From the NCBI RefSeq assembly GCF_003626575.1, contig NZ_RBDY01000008.1, forward strand, positions 62,001 to 126,000: DNA of 64,000 nt, given 5' to 3'. Position numbers and translations under genes: made by a program. This DNA comes from Streptomyces radicis. GTDB taxonomy: Bacteria > Actinomycetota > Actinomycetes > Streptomycetales > Streptomycetaceae. Shown in pieces: positions 52,541-61,153 of the stretch. Each line of letters opens with the position of its first letter. The stretch's first letter is position 1. The notes beneath the pieces were generated by a model. The model was not told the origin of the DNA. It saw nothing but the letters and a program-made list of their open reading frames with translations, and searched no databases.

Positions 52541-53131
52541 TTGAGGCGTATTCCGGCCGCCTTCCTCCTCACCACGATCCTGGCGTGCTCCGCGTGCACC
52601 TCCGGCTCCGACGAACCGGATGAGGAGGCGAGGGAGTTCGTCATCCCGGAAGACCTCTGCAACCTCACCGTGGACCCGGATCTGGTGAGTCCTCTGCTCC
52701 CGCCCGGGGAGGAGTTGCGTGCCGATCCCGAGCTGATCGAATATCCCGACGGTTCGCTGGGCACCACGGCCCGGTGCGTCGTGCATGTGGACGACTCCCC
52801 GGCCCTCACCCTGGACGCCATCCCGTCCTGGCCCTCGGGGGTCGCCGCCGGGGTGGGGCCCTACCTCGACCACAGGAGGGTCGGCCATTCCGTCGCGGAA
52901 GGGGAAGTGCTCTCCGAGAGTCCCCGGGAAGTCGTCGTCTGGGACGACTACGCCGCCATCCACGTCACCTGCGCCGCGTCGCCCGCCCTCGACAACACCG
53001 GGATGAACCTCGCCATCACCCTCGACTGGGCCGAAGGCGAGGATCACCGTGACGCGTTGGCCGAGGCCATCGGGCCGCTCATGGATGAGTTCCTCGCCCG
53101 GCAGGCTCCAGGGACGTGCGAGACGGCGTGA
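52541..53131 (+). CDS. Small lipoprotein of the WXG-like cassette
   Basis: A 196-residue lipoprotein starting at TTG (52541) with GAGGTG 7 bases upstream. The signal peptide RRIPAAFLLTTILAC ends at C16, with a second Cys at 19. The mature part has four further Cys residues (LCNLTV, ARCVVHV, VTCAAS, GTCETA) that could form two disulfides. It lies 13 bp after the 800-residue gene. A fragment of a related gene lies in reverse at 49448, so this gene family has been duplicated at the locus. Confidence 0.78.
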   Translation: MRRIPAAFLLTTILACSACTSGSDEPDEEAREFVIPEDLCNLTVDPDLVSPLLPPGEELRADPELIEYPDGSLGTTARCVVHVDDSPALTLDAIPSWPSGVAAGVGPYLDHRRVGHSVAEGEVLSESPREVVVWDDYAAIHVTCAASPALDNTGMNLAITLDWAEGEDHRDALAEAIGPLMDEFLARQAPGTCETA

Positions 53132-53205
53132 CGCCCGGCGTCGGAACACCGCTTCCGTCTCGTCCATCCTGTTCCGCGGCACCCGCCCCGGCGTCATCGT
53201 CGCCC
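53035..53205 (-). repeat. Inverted duplication flanking the cassette, right copy
   Basis: The reverse complement matches 49370-49550. The minus strand at 53190-53144 encodes VPRNRMDETEAVF, the pfkA2 C-terminus with one substitution, and the pfkA2 stop TGA has become CGA. The plus strand carries the real end of the lipoprotein gene. Thus each copy joins a pfkA2 tail to a lipoprotein tail, tail to tail. Confidence 0.85.
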
Positions 53206-53304
53206 TGGCCGTGCGACTCCGCCGTCGTCTCGAGACGGTCGATCGAACGGGCCGCCGCGCGCGAGCCGTTGGCGGTGGGGGAGCGCCGGGCGGCAGCCCC
53301 GTGC

Positions 53305-54228
53305 TCAACGCGCCAGGTCGGACGGGTCCGTGTTGGCGCCGCACAGCACGACGCAGACCTCCTCGTCGGGCGCGGGGGCGTACGCGCCCGACGTCAGTGC
53401 CGCCTGCGCCGCCGCCGCGCCCACCTCGACGGCGATCCGGTGGTCCTGCCACAGCTCGCGCCTGGCCGCGGTGATCGCCTTGTCGGGGACCAGCACCGAC
53501 CGTGTGTGGGGGCGCGCCGCCCAGGCGACCGCGTCGGCCGAGGCGCGGCGGGCGCCGAGGGAGTCGGCGGCGACCGAGTCGACGGGGACGTCCACGGGGC
53601 CGCCCGCCGCGAGGCCCGCGTTGAGGGCGCGGCAGTGCTCGGGCTCCACCGCGACCACCCGCACCCCGCGTTCCTCCGCCGCCGCGGCCACCCCCGCGAA
53701 CAGGCCGCCGCCGCCCGCCGCCACCACCACCGTGGTGATCGAGGGCCGCGCCGCGACGATCTCGTCGAGCAGCGTGCCCGCGCCCGCCGCGATCAGCGGG
53801 TGGTCGTAGGCGTGCGAGGCCAGCGCCCCGCTCCCGGCGACGAACGCCGCGCACGCCTCGGCCGCCTCCGCGTACTCCCGGCCCACCTGCCTGACCTCCG
53901 CGCCCAGCGCCCGCAGCCGCGCGACCTTGACCCGTGGCGCGGTCTCCGGCACGAACACCGTCGCGGGGATCCCCCGCTCGCCCGCCGCCCACGCGCAGGC
54001 GAGCCCCGCGTTCCCGCCCGAGGCGATCGCGATCCCGGCCCGCGGCATCGCCCCCGACTCGGCCGCCGCCGTCGTGAAGTTGAGCGCGCCCCGCGCCTTG
54101 AACGACCCGGTGTGCTGGAGGAACTCGAGCGCGAACCAGACCCGTTCACCCGCGGGCGCCAGGGCGACCGTACGCACCCGGTCACCGACCCGTTCAACGG
54201 CCTTGCGCACATCGCCACTACCGATCAT
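53305..54228 (-). CDS. PLP-dependent serine/threonine dehydratase-like enzyme
   Basis: A 307-residue fold-type II PLP enzyme. The Schiff-base Lys is in QHTGSFKARGALN, the phosphate- and substrate-binding loops are IASGGNAGLACAWAA and VVVAAGGGGLFAGVA, and CVVLCGANTDP ends the fold. The size fits catabolic L-threonine/L-serine dehydratases without a regulatory domain. It is convergent with the lipoprotein gene. The intervening 173 bp hold the right arm of the inverted duplication and the palindrome CGTCTCGAGACG at 53226-53237. Confidence 0.9.
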   Translation of the reverse strand: MIGSGDVRKAVERVGDRVRTVALAPAGERVWFALEFLQHTGSFKARGALNFTTAAAESGAMPRAGIAIASGGNAGLACAWAAGERGIPATVFVPETAPRVKVARLRALGAEVRQVGREYAEAAEACAAFVAGSGALASHAYDHPLIAAGAGTLLDEIVAARPSITTVVVAAGGGGLFAGVAAAAEERGVRVVAVEPEHCRALNAGLAAGGPVDVPVDSVAADSLGARRASADAVAWAARPHTRSVLVPDKAITAARRELWQDHRIAVEVGAAAAQAALTSGAYAPAPDEEVCVVLCGANTDPSDLAR

Positions 54229-54283
54229 TTCCGCAGCGTACGCCGGTCACAGGTGGACCTCGTGTGAGATAGGTTCATCGTCC

Positions 54284-55504
54284 ATGAACATTGCGATCAG
54301 ATCCGGTCATGTCGTTCCCATGCACGGCGAGCCCATCGACAACGGCACCGTGCTCGTTCTCGACGGCAAGGTGGCCGCCGTCGGCCCCGACGCCGAGGTG
54401 GCCGTGCCTGACGGGGTCAGGGTCGTGGACGCGGCGGGCGGCTGGGTGCTGCCCGGGTTCGTCGAGGCCCATGGGCACATCGGGGTCCACGAGGAGGCCG
54501 AGGGCTGGGCCGGTCAGGACACCAACGAGATGACCGACCCCAACGGCGCCAGGATGCGGGCCCTCGACGCGATCAACCCCGCCGACACCGGCTTCGCCGA
54601 CGCGCTCGCGGGCGGCGTCACCAGCGCCGTCATCAAGCCGGGCTCAGGGAACCCCGTCGGCGGCCAGACCGTCGCGATCAAGTGCTGGGGCCGCACGGTC
54701 GACGACATGCTGATCCGCGAGCCCGTGAGCGTCAAGAGCGCCCTGGGCGAGAACCCCAAGCGCGTCTACGGCGAGAAGAAGCAGCTGCCCTCCACCCGGC
54801 AGGGCGTGGCCGCCGTGATCCGCGACCTGTTCACCAAGGCCCAGGACTACGTGGCCAAGCGGGCGCACGCCGCCGCCGATGACAAGCCGTTCGACCGCGA
54901 TCCCAGCCTCGAGGTGATCGCCAAGGTCCTGGACGGCGAGCTGCCCTGGTGCCAGCACACCCACCGCGCCGACGACATCGCCACCGCGCTGCGGCTTGCC
55001 GACGAGTTCGGCTACCGCGTCGTCATCAACCACGGCACCGAGGCGCACCTGCTGGCCGACGAGATCGCCCGCCGCGGGGTGCCGGTCATCAGCGGCCCGC
55101 TGTTCACCACCCGCAGCAAGGTCGAGCTGCGCCACCGGACCCTCGCCAACCCCGGCATCCTCACGCGCGCGGGCGTCAAGGTCGCCATCACCACCGACCA
55201 CCCCGTCATCCCCATCAACTTCCTGGTCCACCAGGTCACCCTGTGCGTCAAGGAGGGCCTCGACCGGGCGGAGGCGCTGCGCACCATCACCGCCAACCCC
55301 GCCGAGATCCTGGGCCTCGACGACCGCGTCGGCTCGCTGCGCCCCGGCCTCGACGGCGACGTGGTCATCTGGTCGGGTGACCCGCTCGACGTCATGAGCC
55401 GCGCGCTGCGCGTCTTCGTCGAGGGCCGCGAGGTCTACGCGTACGACACGGAGCGCGGCGTGGGCGAGGTCGTGGACGCCTGGTACCGCGAGCCCGTGGC
55501 CTGA
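54284..55504 (+). CDS. Amidohydrolase (imidazolonepropionase-like)
   Basis: A 406-residue metal-dependent amidohydrolase. The N-terminal HxH is in GFVEAHGHIGVHEE. Further metal ligands are likely in WCQHTHRADDI and VINHGTEAH, and the catalytic Asp in AITTDHPVIP. ITANPAEILGLDDRVGSL is the C-terminal beta-sandwich return typical of the family. ATG at 54284 is used; the ribosome site is weak (GATAGG). The substrate is unknown. It is divergent from the dehydratase gene across 55 bp. Confidence 0.9.
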   Translation: MNIAIRSGHVVPMHGEPIDNGTVLVLDGKVAAVGPDAEVAVPDGVRVVDAAGGWVLPGFVEAHGHIGVHEEAEGWAGQDTNEMTDPNGARMRALDAINPADTGFADALAGGVTSAVIKPGSGNPVGGQTVAIKCWGRTVDDMLIREPVSVKSALGENPKRVYGEKKQLPSTRQGVAAVIRDLFTKAQDYVAKRAHAAADDKPFDRDPSLEVIAKVLDGELPWCQHTHRADDIATALRLADEFGYRVVINHGTEAHLLADEIARRGVPVISGPLFTTRSKVELRHRTLANPGILTRAGVKVAITTDHPVIPINFLVHQVTLCVKEGLDRAEALRTITANPAEILGLDDRVGSLRPGLDGDVVIWSGDPLDVMSRALRVFVEGREVYAYDTERGVGEVVDAWYREPVA

Positions 55505-55562
55505 CGGGCGGGCACGGCGGGCCGCCGTCCCCGCGGCGGCGGCCTCCGGCCCCGCGTCAGGC
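55500..55562. terminator. Bidirectional stem-loop between convergent genes
   Basis: CCTGACG at the amidohydrolase stop pairs with CGTCAGG at the glgB stop, and an inner hairpin GCCGCCG-TCCCCG-CGGCGGC lies at 55521-55540. It includes both stop codons and could end transcription from either side. Confidence 0.55.
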
Positions 55563-57716
55563 GGGGCGCAGCCAGATCGTCGCGAGCGGCGGCAGCGTGG
55601 GGCAGATGCTCATGTCCCGCCCGTGGCTCGGTGTCGGATCGGACTTGAGCGGCTCGCGGTTGACCACCCCGCTGCCGCCGTAGACCGACGCGTCGGTGTT
55701 GAGGACCTCGACCCAGTCGGGGGAGTCGCCCGGCACGCCGAGGCGGTAGTCGTGCCGCACCACGGGCGAGAAGTTGGAGACGGCGAGCAGCGGGGCGCCC
55801 TTCGCCGAGAACCGCAGGAACGCCAGCACGTTGTCCGCCGCCGCGTCCGCGTCCACCCAGGCGAAGCCCGAGGGGTCGGTGTCGCGCTCCCACAGCGCCG
55901 GGGTGGCGCGGTAGCGCGCGTTGAGGTCGCGCACCAGGTCGCGCACGCCCCGGTGGTCCCCGGCCGCCGGGTACTCGGGGTCGAGCACCCACCACTGCGG
56001 CCCCGTCTCCTCCGACCACTCGGCGCCCTGGGCGAACTCCTGCCCCATGAACAGCAGTTGCTTGCCGGGATGGGACCACATCCAGCCGAGGTAGGCGCGG
56101 TGGTTGGCCCGCTGCTGCCACCAGTCGCCCGGCATCTTGGACACCAGCGCCCGCTTGCCGTGCACGACCTCGTCGTGCGAGATGGGCAGCACATAGTTCT
56201 CCGAGTAGGCGTACACCATGGAGAACGTCATCTCGCCGTGGTGCCACGCCCGGTGGACCGGGTCCTTGGCCGCGTAGTCGAGGGTGTCGTGCATCCAGCC
56301 CATGTTCCACTTGAAGCCGAAGCCCAGGCCCCCGTGGTCCGTGGCGCGCGTGACGCCGTCCCACGCCGTCGACTCCTCGGCGATGGTCACCGCGCCGGGG
56401 CAGCGCCGGTAGACCGTGGCGTTCATCTCCTGGAGGAACGCGACCGCGTCCCAGTTCTCGCGGCCGCCGTCCGCGTTGGGCGTCCACTGCCCCTCGGGCC
56501 GCGAGTAGTCCAGGTAGAGCATCGACGCGACGGCGTCCACCCTGATCCCGTCGACGTGGTACTCCTCGCACCAGAACACCGCGTTGGCCACCAGGAAGTT
56601 GCGCACCTCGCGGCGCCCGTAGTCGAACTCCAGCGTTCCCCAGTCGGGGTGCTCGGCCCGCCGTGGGTCGGGGTGCTCGTAGCACGCGGTCCCGTCGAAC
56701 TTCGCCAGCGCCCACTCGTCCTTGGGGAAGTGCGCGGGCACCCAGTCCATCAGCACGCCGATGCCCGCCCGGTGCAGCGCGTCCACCAGGTGCTTGAAGT
56801 CGTCGGGCGTGCCGAGGCGCGCGGTCGGCGCGTAGTACCCGGTGACCTGGTACCCCCACGAGCCGCCGTAGGGGTGCTCGGCCGGGGGCATCATCTCGAC
56901 GTGGGTGAAGCCCAGTTCCCTCACATACGCGGGCAGCTGCTCGGCGAGGCCCCGGTAGTCGAGGCCGGGGCGCCAGGACGGCAGGTGGACCTCGTAGACC
57001 GACATGGGTGCCTCGTGCGCGGGCCGTTCGGCGCGGGCCGCCATCCACGCCTGGTCGCCCCACGTGTACGCGCCGCGGTGGACGATCGAGGCCGTCGCGG
57101 GCGGGCACTCCGTCTGCCGCGCCATCGGGTCGGCCCGCAGCGTGTGGCCGCCGTCGGGGCGGCAGATGTCGAACTTGTAGCGCTCGCCGGGCCCCACCCC
57201 CGGCACGAACAGCTCCCACACCCCGCACGAGCCCAGCGAGCGCATCGGGTGCGCGGTGCCGTCCCAGTGGTTGAAGTCCCCGGCCACGCGCACCCCGCGC
57301 GCGCCCGGCGCCCACACGGTGAAACGCGTCCCCGGCACCCCGTCGTGCACCAGCGGCCACGCGCCGAGCACCTCCCACAGCCGCTCGTGGCGCCCCTCGC
57401 CCAGCAGATGGGCGTCCAGCTCGCCCAGCGCGGGCAGGAAGCGGTAGGGGTCGTGCGTCTCCAGGACGCTCCCGTCCTGGTAACTCACGGTCAGCCGCCG
57501 GTCGGCGACCTCGGCGAAGGGCAGCACGGCCGCGAAGAAGCCGTCGCCCTCGGACTCCAGTTCGTGGTCCGAGGCCAGCACCCGGCGCGCGAACGGGCGC
57601 AGGACGCGGACGAGCGCGCCGCCTGACACCTGGTGCGCCCCGAGCAGCGCGTGCGGATCGTGGTGCGCCCCGGCGAGCAACTGGGCGCGGTCTGCGGGGG
57701 AGAGGGGCGGAAGCAC
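55557..57716 (-). CDS. glgB: 1,4-alpha-glucan branching enzyme GlgB
   Basis: A 719-residue GH13 branching enzyme that introduces alpha-1,6 branches into alpha-glucan. An N-terminal CBM48 region ([20 protein letters not shown]) precedes the catalytic barrel. The nucleophile is D394 in [11 protein letters not shown], the acid is E447 in TIAEESTAW, and [14 protein letters not shown] holds the third carboxylate. ATG at 57716 starts at the conserved N-terminus. It is 67 bp downstream of the maltokinase gene, and its context places it in the GlgE pathway. Confidence 0.96.
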   Translation of the reverse strand: MLPPLSPADRAQLLAGAHHDPHALLGAHQVSGGALVRVLRPFARRVLASDHELESEGDGFFAAVLPFAEVADRRLTVSYQDGSVLETHDPYRFLPALGELDAHLLGEGRHERLWEVLGAWPLVHDGVPGTRFTVWAPGARGVRVAGDFNHWDGTAHPMRSLGSCGVWELFVPGVGPGERYKFDICRPDGGHTLRADPMARQTECPPATASIVHRGAYTWGDQAWMAARAERPAHEAPMSVYEVHLPSWRPGLDYRGLAEQLPAYVRELGFTHVEMMPPAEHPYGGSWGYQVTGYYAPTARLGTPDDFKHLVDALHRAGIGVLMDWVPAHFPKDEWALAKFDGTACYEHPDPRRAEHPDWGTLEFDYGRREVRNFLVANAVFWCEEYHVDGIRVDAVASMLYLDYSRPEGQWTPNADGGRENWDAVAFLQEMNATVYRRCPGAVTIAEESTAWDGVTRATDHGGLGFGFKWNMGWMHDTLDYAAKDPVHRAWHHGEMTFSMVYAYSENYVLPISHDEVVHGKRALVSKMPGDWWQQRANHRAYLGWMWSHPGKQLLFMGQEFAQGAEWSEETGPQWWVLDPEYPAAGDHRGVRDLVRDLNARYRATPALWERDTDPSGFAWVDADAAADNVLAFLRFSAKGAPLLAVSNFSPVVRHDYRLGVPGDSPDWVEVLNTDASVYGGSGVVNREPLKSDPTPSHGRDMSICPTLPPLATIWLRPA

Positions 57717-57783
57717 GGAGGAACGTTCCTTTCGATCCGGAAGGACCGGCCGGTCCTGAGGTCACGGGGGTGGGGTCTTCGGG

Positions 57784-59244
57784 TCAGTCAGGGGCCGCGG
57801 CCAGCCGGCGGATCGCGGCCATCGGCACATGCAGCCACGCGGGCCTGTGCCGCGCCTCGTACAGCACCTCGTAGACGGCCTTGTCCGTCTCGTGCGCGCG
57901 CAGCAGCTCGGGCCGCTCCAGCGGATCGCTGCCCGCCGCCTCCGCGTAGCCGCGGCAGTACGCGGCGCGGCTCGCGCGCGACCAGCCGTCGACCCACGAC
58001 CCTGCGGCCCTGGCCTGCGCGGCGGCGTAGTCGAACGACCGCAGCATGCCCGCGATGTCACGGGCCACGGGCCCGGGGCGGCGGCGTTCCGCGAGGGGCC
58101 TGGCGGGCTCGCCCTCGAAGTCGATGATCGACCAGTGCATGCCGCGCCCCCGCGCGTCCGGCGTCAGCAGCACCTGGCCCAGGTGCAGATCGCCGTGCAG
58201 CCGCTGCACCGGGCAGGTGCCGCCGCGCCGCGCGAAGTCGGCCAGCGCCTCGAACGCCCGCCGCAGCCCGGCCCGGTAGGGCCGCAGCGCGGGAACGGCC
58301 GCCGCCGCCTCGGCCAGCCGCTCCGACATGCCCGTGGCCGCCTGCTCGAGCTGCGCGCGGCCCATGACCGACGTGGGCAGCGCCTCGGCCAGCGTCGTGT
58401 GCACCTCGGCGGTCGCCCGGCCGAGCGAGTGCGCGGCCGATGTGAAGTCGGCGCGGCGGCCCAGGTATTGGATCGCCAGCTGCCAGCCGTCCACCGATCC
58501 CGGCAGGAACGGCGCGAGCACGCCGAGCGTCAGCGGCTCCGACACCGTGCCGGGCCAGGCCGCCTCGAACCACGCCGAGGGCCCCGGCACCCGCGGGCAC
58601 CCCGCCGCGGCCAGGGCCAGGGGCAGCTCGAGGTCGGGGTTGACACCGGGGCTGACGCGCCGGAACAGCTTGAGGATGTGGCTCTCGCCGTAGACCACCG
58701 AGGAGTTGGACTGCTCGCTGGTCATCAGCCTGGCGGGCAGCCCCTCGGGGATGTGCGCCCCGGGCGCGCGTCTGAAGCTCAGCGTGCCGAGGCGCCCGGG
58801 GGTGCGCAGGCGTTCCAGCAGGACCGCGGCCAGGCGCGGGTCGTGCAGCGCCTCGTAGACGGACGCGCCGCGCAACGGGCCCTCGCTCGGGCGGCCGACC
58901 AGCGCGGGGCCGAGCGAGGGCGGCAACGCGTCCCGCACGCCGAGGAGCAGCTGGTAGCAGTCGCCCACGGGCGGGGCGTGGGAGCCGGGCGCCGGGCTCT
59001 GCCGGGTCCTGATCAGCAGGTGGAGCAGCCCGGGGGCGCCGCCGCCCGCGGTGCACGGCAGCAACTCGGTGGCCGCGATCAGGGTCAGGCCGCTCAGCGG
59101 CCGCCCCTTTCCCGCGAACCACCGCTGCCGGGGCAGCCAGCGCGCGAGCAGCCCGGTGAGGGAGCGCAGCAGGGCGCCGCCGTGGGGCGCGCCGGCGAGG
59201 GGGAGACGGGCCTGGGCCGTGCGGGGCGAGGAGCTGTCCGACAT
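57784..59244 (-). CDS. mak: Maltokinase (Mak/Pep2)
   Basis: A 486-residue maltokinase with an aminoglycoside-phosphotransferase-like fold. RWFAGKGRPLSGLTL is in the N-terminal cap. LHGDLHLGQVLL is the catalytic loop (Brenner HGD) and IDFEGEPARPLAERR the DFG-like metal loop; LKLFRRVSPGVNPDLE belongs to the N-lobe. It makes maltose-1-phosphate from maltose released by TreS and passes it to GlgE. On the minus strand CATAAT at 59272-59267 and GGGGAAAGGA before the ATG suggest its own promoter and ribosome site. Confidence 0.94.
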   Translation of the reverse strand: MSDSSSPRTAQARLPLAGAPHGGALLRSLTGLLARWLPRQRWFAGKGRPLSGLTLIAATELLPCTAGGGAPGLLHLLIRTRQSPAPGSHAPPVGDCYQLLLGVRDALPPSLGPALVGRPSEGPLRGASVYEALHDPRLAAVLLERLRTPGRLGTLSFRRAPGAHIPEGLPARLMTSEQSNSSVVYGESHILKLFRRVSPGVNPDLELPLALAAAGCPRVPGPSAWFEAAWPGTVSEPLTLGVLAPFLPGSVDGWQLAIQYLGRRADFTSAAHSLGRATAEVHTTLAEALPTSVMGRAQLEQAATGMSERLAEAAAAVPALRPYRAGLRRAFEALADFARRGGTCPVQRLHGDLHLGQVLLTPDARGRGMHWSIIDFEGEPARPLAERRRPGPVARDIAGMLRSFDYAAAQARAAGSWVDGWSRASRAAYCRGYAEAAGSDPLERPELLRAHETDKAVYEVLYEARHRPAWLHVPMAAIRRLAAAPD

Positions 59245-59400
59245 GGCGTCCTTTCCCCGGGCACGAATTATGTGACGAAGTGTCCCGGATGGAGACGTGG
59301 GTTACCCGGCGGTGCGGGACGTGTCGTCCATTAACGACCGTGCGGGTGAGGCCCGTAACGCATATGGAGGGCTTTGGGGAATGCTTGGGGGTAGGGAGAG

Positions 59401-59427
59401 GCTTCCCCCAGCGGGCTGGGGGTAAGC
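59401..59427 (-). terminator. Stem-loop after treS
   Basis: GCTTCCCCCAGC and CTGGGGGTAAGC pair across a short G-rich loop, 23 bp past the treS stop. It lies in the 205-bp gap that separates glgE-treS from mak-glgB. The rest of the gap carries the probable mak promoter. Confidence 0.65.
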
Positions 59428-59449
59428 CCCTTTCCTGCCCCGAGGCGGC

Positions 59450-61153
59450 TTATGACTCGGAGCCTTTACGCAGCCGGAACCAGTAGAAGCCGTGGCCCGC
59501 CAGCGTCAGCAGGTACGGCAGTTCGCCGATGGGCGGGAAGCGCACGCCGCCGATCAGCTCCACGGGCACCGACCCCGCCCAGGGGCGCAGGTCGAGCTCG
59601 GTCGGCTGGGAGAAGCGGGAGAAGTTGTTGACGCACATGACGAGGTCGTCGCCGTGCTCGCGCAGGAACGCCAGCACGGCGGGGTTGGACGAGGGCAGCT
59701 CCGCGTAGGTGCCGAGCCCGAAGGCTCGGTTCTGCTTGCGGATCTCGACCATGCGCCGCGTCCAGTGCAGCAGCGCGGCGGGCGAGCTCATGGCCGCCTC
59801 GACGTTGGTCACCTGGTACCCGTAGACCGGGTCCATGATGGTCGGCAGGAACAGCCGGCCCGGGTCGCACGACGAGAAGCCGGCGTTGCGGTCGGGCGTC
59901 CACTGCATCGGGGTGCGCACCGCGTCGCGGTCGCCCAGCCAGATGTTGTCGCCCATGCCGATCTCGTCCCCGTAGTAGAGGATCGGCGAGCCCGGCAGCG
60001 ACAGCAGCAGCGCGGTGAACAGCTCGATCTGGTTGCGGTCGTTGTCGAGCAGCGGGGCAAGCCGTCTGCGGATGCCGATGTTGGCGCGCATCCGCGGGTC
60101 CTTGGCGTACTCCGCGTACATGTAGTCGCGCTCCTCGTCGGTGACCATCTCGAGGGTCAGCTCGTCGTGGTTGCGCAGGAAGATCCCCCACTGGCAGTTC
60201 GAGGGGATCTGCGGGGTCTTGGCGAGGATTTCCGAGACGGGGTAGCGGGACTCCCGGCGCACCGCCATGAAGATGCGCGGCATCAGCGGGAAGTGGAACG
60301 CCATGTGGCACTCGTCGCCCCCCTTCTCGTAGTCGCCGAAGTAGTCGACGACGTCCTCGGGCCACTGGTTGGCCTCGGCGAGCAGCACCGTGTCGGGGTA
60401 GTGCGCGTCGATCTCCGCGCGCACGCGCTTGAGGAACGCGTGGGTCGCAGGAAGGTTTTCGCAGTGGGTGCCCTCCTCGGCGTAGAGGTAGGGGACCGCG
60501 TCGAGCCTGAAGCCGTCGATGCCCAGGTCGAGCCAGAACCGCAGGGCGGACAGGATCTCCTCCTGGACGGCCGGGCTGCGGTAGTTGAGGTCGGGCTGGT
60601 GGGAGAAGAAGCGGTGGAAGTAGTACTGCTTGCGGACCGGGTCGAACGACCAGTTGGAGGACTCCGTGTCGACGAAGATGATCCGCGCGTCCGCGTACTG
60701 CTTGTCGTCGTCGGCCCACATGTAGTAGTCCCCGTAGGGGCCTTCGGGGTCGCGGCGCGACTCCTGGAACCACCGGTGCTGGTCGCTCGTGTGGTTCATG
60801 ACGAAGTCGATGATGACGCGCATGCCGCGCTGGTGGGCGGCGTCGGTGAACTCGACGAAGTCGGCGAGGTCGCCGAACTGCGGGTGCACGTCGGCGTAGT
60901 CCGACACGTCGTAACCGCCGTCGCGCATGGGGGACTTGAAGAACGGCGGCAGCCACAGGCAGTCCACACCGAGCCACTGGAGATAGTCCAGCCTCGCGGT
61001 GAGTCCTTTCAGGTCGCCGATCCCGTCGCCGTTGCTGTCCTGGAAGGAGCGGACGAGGACCTCGTAGAAGACCGCGCGCTTGAACCACTCGGGGTCGCGA
61101 TCGCGGGCTGGCGTGTCCTCGAATGTGTCGGGGACCGGCTCATTGACGCTCAT
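59450..61153 (-). CDS. treS: Trehalose synthase TreS
   Basis: A 567-residue GH13 trehalose synthase interconverting trehalose and maltose. The nucleophile is D218 in [15 protein letters not shown], the acid is E260 in [12 protein letters not shown], and the third carboxylate is in [30 protein letters not shown] and [20 protein letters not shown] are typical. ATG at 61153 lies inside the end of glgE (14-bp overlap), so the two are co-translated. Its maltose product is phosphorylated by the downstream maltokinase. Confidence 0.96.
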   Translation of the reverse strand: MSVNEPVPDTFEDTPARDRDPEWFKRAVFYEVLVRSFQDSNGDGIGDLKGLTARLDYLQWLGVDCLWLPPFFKSPMRDGGYDVSDYADVHPQFGDLADFVEFTDAAHQRGMRVIIDFVMNHTSDQHRWFQESRRDPEGPYGDYYMWADDDKQYADARIIFVDTESSNWSFDPVRKQYYFHRFFSHQPDLNYRSPAVQEEILSALRFWLDLGIDGFRLDAVPYLYAEEGTHCENLPATHAFLKRVRAEIDAHYPDTVLLAEANQWPEDVVDYFGDYEKGGDECHMAFHFPLMPRIFMAVRRESRYPVSEILAKTPQIPSNCQWGIFLRNHDELTLEMVTDEERDYMYAEYAKDPRMRANIGIRRRLAPLLDNDRNQIELFTALLLSLPGSPILYYGDEIGMGDNIWLGDRDAVRTPMQWTPDRNAGFSSCDPGRLFLPTIMDPVYGYQVTNVEAAMSSPAALLHWTRRMVEIRKQNRAFGLGTYAELPSSNPAVLAFLREHGDDLVMCVNNFSRFSQPTELDLRPWAGSVPVELIGGVRFPPIGELPYLLTLAGHGFYWFRLRKGSES

